64,000 nucleotides of DNA, taken from positions 33,245,105 to 33,309,104 of the forward strand of contig OX578278.1 of NCBI GenBank assembly GCA_951217055.1, given 5' to 3'. Of the stretch, positions 59,514 to 64,000 are shown piece after piece. A model generated the notes under the pieces. It saw only the letters and a program-made list of their open reading frames with translations. It was not told the origin of the DNA and did not search any database. Position numbers and translations under genes: made by a program. Origin of the DNA: Gerris lacustris (Eukaryota; Arthropoda; Insecta; Hemiptera; Gerridae). Every line of letters begins with the position of its first letter. Position 1 is the stretch's first letter.

Positions 59514-62075
59514 TGAGGGAAAAGTAACTGCATATTTTTATTTTAATTTTCACAAAGTTAAAGTAAGAAGTAAAATACGAAACAATTTAGTAAAAATTGT
59601 TTACTCTCAATAGTCAGAACTAATAATAATTTTTATAAAAATTAAAAAAAAAGTGAAAAAACTACTATGGTAAAATAACATAAAAATAGGAAGGTACGAA
59701 TTACATATATCTTAAAATTCCCGATTTTAAAATATTAGGAACTTTTTAAAAATATCAGTAAACCTAGAATTCGAGGCGGATTTTTTTTCTCCAATTTTAA
59801 AGTATTTAAAGCCGAAGAAGTTCGGCTTAAATTCGAATTACGGTAGTGACGAATCATCTGAATCGATAATAACTTTAAATTGATAATTACTCCAATCGAA
59901 TAAATATTTACTAACATTGAAAACGTCTCATGGCGTACGCGTACGGGACAGTTTTTCATTTTATCCAGATCTTCTGGATAAAATGTCCCTTTTCCCGAAA
60001 ACGGGACATTTTTGGAAACCGTCGGGACGCCTTCAAAAGATTAAAAAAACGGGACTGTCCCGGCCAAAACGGGACGTATGGTCACCCTAGGCAATTCAGT
60101 TACTTGGATGCAACTCAGGTTCTTCTTTGTCTATGCTCATGATTCGCAACCTTCGTCAGTGTGGCCATATAAACAGTTTGAAGACAGTCATCTTTGTCTT
60201 TTGACTTACTTCTGCTTTTTTTTCCTCCAACTCTTCCTTAAACTTGCCCTCTGCACTCGCTATCACTCCATGGTACTTAAAGCAATCGCCTGCTCTAACT
60301 GCTCTTCCTGAATGGTGATCCCGTTCTCGTGCTTTTGCCTCAATTACCATGGTCTTGGTTTTAGCACTGGTTTTTACTTGTCTTAAGTCCTACATTTCCT
60401 CTGGTGGAAATTATGGCAGCTGATGAATGCACTTCAATTCGTTGGTGCTACCCCCTAAAACTATAAAAATTGTAGAAAATTTTGTGTTAAAAAAATGTTA
60501 CCATGGTCCATTAAAATACAATCCAGGGCCTGTTTGGATTTCTGCATTGTTTGCATTATTGGAGTTTCTGCTTTAATTGTGTATTAAAATGTATAACATT
60601 GTTCACAGTATTTTTAATAGGTATATTCCGACACAAGGAATACACAGTATTTCTGTTAAAAAACGAGTCCTAGAATAATTATGACTAAGGTAGCACGTCG
60701 ACAAATCTTTTTTGGTTCTATAGAAATTTAGGGTGTGAGGTCTAAAGGTAGTATATTACTGGAAATACGTTATGCAGTCCCGAGAAATTTTACCAAGCCA
60801 AGAGAATTAAGAGGAATTTTAAAGGTTTTATCTTAAGTATGTTTATAATGTCTCAACTAAAAAACAGTTGCATTAATTTGCCACAGAAATACAATCTTGT
60901 ATATGTAGTAATATTAATAACTTTTTGAAACTTTTGCCCCAAAAGTTTGAATGTACACCTAAACTATTAGTCACTCTCCTCAGAAAATCTTAGTTATAAA
61001 GGTAATGATGCTTAAAGATGGAAAACGGGGGCTATTATTGCTTTGATATTTACACCACATCATCGCTCTTCTCAAAGCATTATTACTTAATTTACATTTG
61101 CCATCAATTTACATATATCGTAATAAATCTAGATCTTCTGGAGATGACTGCACTATAGATTTTGAGAGTCCAAATGTTTCTAACCCATTACAGGGCTCAT
61201 TCTCAAGGGAGTAGCTCATGATGAGTCATCTGCAACTGACTTGTTATATAGAATGATCATTCACAAAATCTCTGATGCGGTCTCCTTCAGGAGATCTAGA
61301 TTTAATAGACTATTTGGCTTTGGAAACCTATGCTGTAGAATTTATATCCTATTTTAATTTTTTTTTACCACCTGCTAATTATTTTGAGATTTCAAGGTCC
61401 CTGGAGTGGAATCCTCTCTTCCTTTTTCCTCCCATTCAGCATTGGATCTAAAGTGCTTATTAACTTATTAAAAAGATTTTTTATTTAGAGGTATCTGGGT
61501 CTTTACTTTAATGTTTTATCTATACCCTTAACTTTTGTAAGGTGTTATAATGTTTGTTTAGAGACCTTGTTTTATTTTCTTTGGAATGAGCGAATGCTTT
61601 CTAATCTGATTAATAGAATGTATAACAAATGAATAATCACTTAATAATACTTCTTTTCAGTTGAGAATTCAATTGCAATCGAGAAATCAATCAATGAAGG
61701 CTCAATTAGTTCATTAGCGCTGTCCTGTGAGGCCTAAATTTGAGATATAACTGTGAAATTGAGATAGATGTGGGTGCGATTAGAAGCTAGAGATTTTTCT
61801 AGCTACATTTCTTGCTTTTATCAAGAGAATCAGTCACTGTTTGACATCGTGACTGAAAACCAATTTAAATATGTTTTATAATATTTTGCTAAAATGATTT
61901 CAAGTTTATATTTATATTTACTTATTGTGTGGGCATATAAAACTGATTAAGTCCTATCAGGGCGCGCACCCGAGGGTTAATAATAAAAAAATTGAGACAC
62001 AATAACATTGTTATGTAAATATTATATAATTATTATAACATTAATAATTATATAATATTTACATAACAATAACAT

Positions 62076-62117
<42 letters not shown>

Positions 62118-62710
62118 ATCTGTAAAAAGAACAAGAATATATAGATCTATTTATTTAAGCCCCTTTAAGATTTTTTTTGACACACATAGCCCTTATATAT
62201 TTTAGACCAACTTATATTTAACCATAAGTTTAAACATGAATGGATTATTTTAAATTAGATATCATATTAGAGATTCCATCGCTGATATCATGCCATAATC
62301 TCATAAGGGGACTTGACTTCCCTGAGAAGGTTCAAACTTTTTTCAACAATAAATTGATGGGGCTTAATAAATTAAGCTCCATCAAACATTAGAGTAAGTT
62401 GGAGGTGCTTTTTTCTGTTCTTTTCCATCATACATTAGGTCATTATAGCTTAGATGTTCGCCTTATGCAACCAGAGCTTTGATCGCTGCCAGGCTGTCAG
62501 ACTAGATACTAATTTGTCTGTTACCTCTGACCGATAACCTCTTAGAAGGACCCCCTAATTAATTTTATAAACAAATAGTTTTGTAATTATTTAAATTTTT
62601 GTTTACAGTTGAAGCAATTTGATCTGGTTGTTTACTTGAGAAAGTGGAAGGAGCTTGAGGGTAAAAACATTGTACTTCCGAGTGGCGATGCCTCATCAGA
62701 CACAGATTAA
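34972..62710 (+). CDS. mxt: eIF4E-binding protein Mextli, long form
   Basis: Mextli binds eIF4E and promotes cap-dependent translation. Coding exons: 34972-35113, 38826-38963, 39311-39477, 41224-41392, 42655-42726, 46439-46499, 46768-46910, 48254-48378, 49766-49827, 50773-50852, 52564-52707, 52856-52986, 62609-62710. All join in frame at GT-AG sites and give 511 aa. Exons 2-4 (from about residue 48) encode the helical MIF4G-like domain. Exons 4-7 encode a KH domain with its GXXG loop as GIKG at 208-211, followed by RLVQITGPNEDKI. Exons 8-9 hold a KH-like piece (YRYSFHVGSS, then LARLYLEDRL). Exon 12 holds the eIF4E-binding motif YTRNYLL at 444-450, the canonical YX4L-phi form. Identity is secure from domain order and motif; the end exon is inferred. 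Confidence 0.9.
37407..37479. repeat. (TA)n microsatellite in mxt intron 1
   Basis: About 36 uninterrupted TA units. The reading frame of alternating Ile and Tyr on either strand is an artefact of this repeat. Confidence 0.95.
37862..37950. repeat. Compound (CT)n(AT)n microsatellite
   Basis: About 18 CT units followed directly by about 26 AT units in mxt intron 1. Compound tracts like this are usually highly variable in length. Confidence 0.95.
39976..40750. mobile_element. pogo/Tigger-like non-autonomous element, copy 1
   Basis: The left end CAGTAGAGTCTCGCTTATCC and right end AGCGAGACTCTACTG are inverted copies, and both sides are flanked by TA (39974-39975 and 40751-40752). This agrees with Tc1/mariner-pogo target choice. 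Internal TTAATCCGG and CCGGATTA phrases pair further in. No transposase domain is recognisable. It lies in mxt intron 3. Copy 2 at 55288-56098 shares most of the interior. Confidence 0.85.
41393..42654 (+). other. mextli intron 4
   Basis: AT-rich sequence between exons 4 and 5 with no recognised repeat or ORF. It ends CTAATGTGATTCAG. Confidence 0.5.
42655..42726 (+). CDS. mxt: mextli exon 5, KH-domain core
   Basis: This 72-nt exon carries the KH signature VMGIKGRRVHMIEEL plus SETVISFQR. It begins after TGTGATTCAG and ends before GTAACC, with both junctions in phase 1. Skipping it would keep the frame but remove the GXXG RNA-binding loop, so it would be an obvious target for regulated splicing; no evidence for that is seen here. 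It is listed separately because it is too short to be found by ORF length. Confidence 0.9.
43697..43973. mobile_element. Fold-back MITE in mxt intron 5
   Basis: ACACTGTATCCCAAAATAG on the left matches the complement of the right end ACAGTGCATCCCAGGAAAG with a few changes. The arms go on through ACTGAAGAG and a GTTTATTTGTGGGTTTTTGAG/CTCAAAAACCCATAAATAAAC pair, then TATAAAAACTCC and GGAGTTTTTATA. Nearly the entire 277 bp is palindromic and non-coding. Confidence 0.7.
45015..45182. mobile_element. MITE of the GAGAGCTTGAG family
   Basis: The outer arms CAATTAGAATTGATTTT (left) and AAATCAATTCTAATTG (right) pair, followed inward by ACAGC-TGG ends and GGGGAGCCAATAAGAACTTG with its partner CTCATTGACTTTACCC. 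The same kind of unit as 661-783, with longer arms. Confidence 0.55.
46911..48253 (+). other. mextli intron 7
   Basis: 1.3 kb. The one distinctive part is 47159-47203, three imperfect units of GTCACAAAACCGACC type in a row (the middle one truncated). No other element is recognised. Confidence 0.45.
48379..49765 (+). other. mextli intron 8
   Basis: 1.4 kb. It contains (TA)n arrays at 49403-49444 and 49459-49508 and a C13 tract near 49698. A GC-richer patch at 48480-48860 could be an old repeat, but no protein motif was found in any frame. Confidence 0.45.
49403..49508. repeat. Interrupted (TA)n microsatellite cluster
   Basis: Three TA arrays separated by TATTAAGT and by TTAATAATAAACTTGT. The phrase AACTTGTTATATATATA occurs at the start of more than one block, so the cluster may have grown by local duplication. 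Confidence 0.9.
50853..52563 (+). other. mextli intron 10
   Basis: 1.7 kb of AT-rich sequence with no recognised element. It ends in the acceptor ACTTTGTTTTAG. Confidence 0.45.
52856..53004 (+). CDS. mxt: mextli exon 12 with alternative read-through stop
   Basis: This exon encodes the eIF4E-binding motif YTRNYLL and a following conserved-looking NWDRIAAEFPNLISE stretch. At 52986 the sequence GAG-GTCTGT can act as a donor into the distal exon at 62609. If it is not used, translation continues EVCRRI and stops at 53002-53004, giving a 483-aa protein. An AATAAA at 53117-53122 is placed to end such an mRNA. The donor is weaker than the GTAAGT donors elsewhere in this gene, so both forms are plausible. 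Confidence 0.75.
53117..53122 (+). terminator. Candidate intronic polyadenylation signal in mxt
   Basis: AATAAA, 113 nt after the short-form stop, followed by a T/G-containing stretch (TTTGCTTTCTGTTG) where a downstream element would be expected. AATAAA is common in AT-rich DNA, so position is the main support. Confidence 0.4.
53123..54629. other. First part of mextli intron 12
   Basis: It contains T21, A29 and T27 tracts (about 53201-53535). A GCCAGGGTTGATAGG...CTAGGGGCGGCCCTAG patch sits around the A tract, which looks like a SINE or LINE tail. The ORF at 53661-54005 has no recognised homologue and starts in low-complexity sequence. Confidence 0.4.
54630..54945 (+). repeat. SINE with 5S rRNA-like head, copy 2
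   Basis: GGTTAAACAGCATTGATTA at about 54677 followed by CTACTTGGATGGGTGACCAC at about 54711 closely resembles the 5S rRNA internal promoter (A-box region, then the GGATGGGTGACC C-box) at natural spacing. The 3' half, with TTCGGCCTGAAAAACCATGG, GTTCAATGGACCCACTTAAG and GTGTAAAAGCCCCC, is shared with 16931-17310. The head is closer to 5S than in the other copy. It lies in sense in mxt intron 12. Confidence 0.7.
55204..55287. repeat. (AT)n microsatellite abutting the pogo-like element
   Basis: About 42 AT units run straight into the left end of the element at 55288. The transposon uses TA targets, so insertion into or beside the array is natural. Confidence 0.95.
55288..56098. mobile_element. 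pogo/Tigger-like non-autonomous element, copy 2
   Basis: It has the same ends as 39976-40750 (CAGTAGAGTCTCGCTTATCC and AGCGAGACTCTACTG) and TA on both sides. Both copies share long internal stretches, for example GAAATGATTATCGCTCC and CAGGAAGTCCCTTCTAT. No helix-turn-helix or DDE domain can be read in any frame, so the family is mobilised in trans. Same orientation as copy 1. Lies in mxt intron 12. Confidence 0.85.
56655..57010 (-). repeat. Retroelement-like relic with hammerhead-like core
   Basis: Plus strand 56660-56692 reads TAGCTGGATACCCGTGCTTC, a motif found near the ends of many insect interspersed repeats. Then AAACTCATGTTT recurs three times (56750-56818). At 56952-56980, read on the minus strand, CTGATGA is followed by one A, a perfect 6-bp stem with 5-nt loop, and GAAA: the conserved core of a hammerhead ribozyme plus one extra base. 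Such motifs are known from Penelope-like elements. No reverse transcriptase belonging to this unit was found. Confidence 0.45.
57307..57939 (-). pseudogene. R1/jockey-type LINE reverse transcriptase relic
   Basis: Reading the minus strand in three frames gives successive reverse transcriptase blocks: PSTYRPLCMLYKVGKVFEKL, then LSPMQYGFRTGLSTVDVI, then LEALKSFKLPRYLLRIVDDY and ARIST, then GVAQGSILG. These match fingers and palm motifs of R1/jockey-like non-LTR retrotransposons. At least three frameshifts and several stops are present, and the YADD catalytic block is missing, so it is dead. A 24-bp direct duplication at 57757-57780 and 57781-57804 repeats eight codons. It lies antisense in mxt intron 12. 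Confidence 0.85.
57940..58656. other. mextli intron 12, middle part
   Basis: AT-rich, without a recognised gene or complete repeat. Confidence 0.4.
58657..58892. mobile_element. hAT-type MITE with 8-bp target duplication
   Basis: The ends are CAGGGTTCGGCAACC and the complement of the right end, CAGGGATCAGCAACCC. They are flanked by CTTTAGAT (58649-58656) and CTCTAGAT (58893-58900), an 8-bp duplication with one mismatch. Ends beginning CAG(G/T)G with an 8-bp duplication are typical of hAT elements. The 236-bp body has no ORF. Confidence 0.8.
59317..59427 (-). pseudogene. RTE-type LINE relic, part downstream of nested hAT
   Basis: On the minus strand this continues the relic at 60098-60370 after the hAT element and one copy of its target duplication are removed. 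It reads IALTKEGIKKRLGRQGQERHHK and resembles the degraded end of a non-LTR polyprotein where R-LGW-GHV-R motifs usually occur. Support comes mainly from continuity with the other piece. Confidence 0.45.
59436..60089. mobile_element. hAT-type element nested in a LINE relic
   Basis: Ends TAGGGTGACCATA (left) and TATGGTCACCCTA (right) are perfect inverted repeats. They are flanked by an exact 8-bp duplication GGCAATTC at 59428-59435 and 60090-60097. Subterminal CAAAACGGGACA on the left and GGACTGTCCCGGCC, AAAACGGGACG on the right also match in inverse orientation. It is 654 bp, has no transposase, and carries a G25 run at 59483-59507. The exact duplication suggests that the insertion is fairly recent. 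Confidence 0.9.
60098..60370 (-). pseudogene. RTE-type LINE reverse transcriptase C-terminal relic
   Basis: The minus strand reads SAKTKTMVIEAKARERDHHS, then DCFKYHGVIASAEGKFKEEL, which match the KTK-M-(V/I) and FKYLG-I-DG-F--E- blocks just after the reverse transcriptase palm in RTE-like and related LINEs. The highly conserved L in YLG is H here, and stops interrupt the frame after about 64 codons. The element was later split by the hAT insertion at 59436-60089. Confidence 0.7.
60525..60830. repeat. Diverged third pogo-like copy without ends
   Basis: CCAGGGCCTGTTTGGATTTCTG, CGACACAAGGAATACACAGT, GGTTCTATAGAAAT and a TTTACCAAGCCAAG stretch follow in the same order and spacing as inside 39976-40750 and 55288-56098. 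The terminal repeats are missing. This is an older relic. Confidence 0.65.
61125..61303. mobile_element. MITE with TCTAGATC ends, copy 2
   Basis: TAAATCTAGATCTTCTGGAG on the left matches the complement of the right end, TAAATCTAGATCTCCTGAAG. It shares ends, length (about 175 bp) and internal ACAGGG and GAGAATGA motifs with 24006-24178. Non-coding, in mxt intron 12. Confidence 0.7.
62007..62115. repeat. 29-bp perfect hairpin followed by A36
   Basis: Arm 62007-62035 pairs without a mismatch with 62042-62070 across a 6-nt loop (TAACAT). Nine bases later an uninterrupted A36 run starts (62080-62115). It is AT-only except for two G/C pairs. It lies about 500 nt before the last mxt exon. It may be a retroposed tail, a palindromic element or a cruciform-prone site. 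Confidence 0.65.
62609..62710 (+). CDS. mxt: mextli distal terminal exon
   Basis: After the acceptor TTTTGTTTACAG the frame from exon 12 reads LKQFDLVVYLRKWKELEGKN, then an acidic tail SGDASSDTD and stop. Phase (0) fits the donor at 52986 exactly. The composition (amphipathic helix plus acidic tail, G+C above the surrounding intron) is unlike chance AT-rich ORFs. I infer that this is the C-terminus of the long Mextli form; no transcript is available. Confidence 0.75.
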   Translation: MKQFDLVVYLRKWKELEGKNIVLPSGDASSDTD

Positions 62711-64000
62711 CCACTCTGACTACAAATTACTCGTTTGCATTCAACGAACTAGGTCTCAGTGCAAAATTAGCAAATTTTAAGCTTCAATCTGTTAAATCTT
62801 AAACAGCAATTTACCGTACAGTACTCAATCAACTTATTATTAATAGTAGTTCAATAGAATATTAATTATATATAGAATATATATAGTTTAAAAGCTATTG
62901 ATCACTCATCTTCCTGTAAGTTTATGTACAGTCCTAGCATTAACATTGTATAAAATCACGTTACTATCTCAACTAATTTTGTGAACTTATTTACACGACT
63001 ATTATTATCGACGTGAAACTAATTTATACCTAGTTTGTTTATGTAAACAAAAACATTTTTTCAATCATTCATTTCTTTTTTTACATAAAAACTGCATAGT
63101 ATAAATCACTCATTTTCCTTACCCAACATAAACATTTTTTCTACATAAAACAACTTTTTTTCATACTCTTTTTATTACTTCTTTATATACTGGTCATTTA
63201 TTTATATACTTATTATTATAACTTTTTTCAATATGGGGTAATTTAAATTTTATAAGAATAAATAAACTTTTTTTATTCAATATAACTACATATAACGTAT
63301 ATTTATGTATTTATTGTTAAAACTAAAGAATTTTATACAAAAAGAAGGTAATCTTGATAATAAATTGACTTAAATTATACACTATATTTGAAATAAATTT
63401 ATTATTTTATACTATTACGTTTTTGTTTGTGTAACTCTTTTCTTTTTGTTATTTCTTTATATAATTAAAAACTTTTTTTTGTCATTGATAACTATTAACC
63501 TGGTTATATGCGTGGCACAAATTGAATATATATCAAACCTTAAAAACTCATTCGTTTATTTGCTATTAATAGTACACGCCTCAAATTATTTTATTTTGCT
63601 ATCCTCTACTAAGTGTAGGCACACACTGGTAAATAAATATTGAAAAAGTATTTAAATTTATTTATTTAAAATTTACAATTGTTATCATAATAAATATTAT
63701 TAAGTATAATAGGTAAGTGAGCATATCTAAAATTAATTACTTTTTCATTCTCAAATTTTTCAATTAGATGCTGATGTATTGCCGCTTTTACCTGGGTTTA
63801 TTGGTTCATTTAGAATGTATACTACAATAGTAGAATGTACTATAGTAGAATGTACTTCTATTGCAAATAATATGGAATAACAGTATTTCTTAGTGGAAAA
63901 ATGTTTTGATGAGATGTTTTGTTGATGAGATTATTTTAAACAAACTTAAGGTTGCAAACAGCAGTTTTAGGGAAAATGTTTAACATTAGAGTAACATCTC
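62711..64000. other. mextli 3' UTR and downstream region
   Basis: Very AT-rich, without a convincing ORF. AATAAA strings occur several times after 63250 (for example near 63258-63263 and 63391-63396), any of which could end the long mxt mRNA. Near 63820-63860 the unit GTAGAATGTACTATA is directly repeated. No further gene starts in this window. Confidence 0.4.

Noticed and set aside
1..64000. CRISPR arrays, bacterial operons or endogenous viral genes
   Set aside because: No regularly spaced repeats, no operon-like gene runs and no viral protein motifs were seen; all reverse transcriptase pieces are of non-LTR type.

Overview
The window is a piece of an AT-rich animal nuclear genome, almost certainly an insect. 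The evidence is spliced genes with kilobase introns, protein-coding exons that are clearly arthropod-like, a gene for Mextli (an eIF4E-binding protein best known from flies and nematodes and not known in vertebrates), and many non-autonomous DNA transposons, SINEs and LINE relics. The order cannot be fixed from the sequence alone. There is no bacterial, viral, CRISPR or operon-like content.

Layout. 1-3598: repeats, including a roughly 1 kb TTAA-flanked element carrying three copies of a 16-bp palindrome. 3599-6901 (minus): an uninterrupted reading frame for the catalytic subunit of mitochondrial DNA polymerase gamma. 6902-12241: intergenic DNA with fold-back elements. 12257-12514 (plus): SF3B5, the 10-kDa SF3b splicing subunit. 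13324-14180: two more repeat insertions. 14782-20290 (plus): a four-exon PX-domain sorting nexin of the SNX20/21 type (258 aa as assembled here). 20291-34970: about 14.7 kb with no convincing host gene, holding MITEs, an inverted tRNA-derived SINE, a short Crypton-like or host ORF fragment, and a dead mariner. 34972-62710 (plus): mextli (mxt), 13 coding exons giving 511 aa, with MIF4G-like and KH domains and a canonical YX4L-phi eIF4E-binding motif. Its last intron (9.6 kb) is packed with transposon relics: a 5S-like SINE, a pogo-like element, an R1-type reverse transcriptase relic, a hammerhead-like motif, and hAT elements, one of them nested in an RTE-type relic.

The four host genes have separate housekeeping jobs: mitochondrial DNA replication, pre-mRNA splicing, endosomal phosphoinositide-dependent sorting, and cap-dependent translation control. 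Nothing suggests that they form a pathway.

No clear new biological system was found. The observations most worth a second look are: the alternative mxt 3' end (a readable intron-retained stop with a close AATAAA, against a distal exon 9.6 kb away); a hammerhead-ribozyme-like core at 56952-56980; SINEs with 5S rRNA-like segments; two long-hairpin MITE copies; a repeated GTTGCCATATGGCAAC palindrome in a TTAA element; and a 29-bp perfect hairpin next to an A36 tract. Exon boundaries were set by reading splice sites and frame by eye, with no transcript support.
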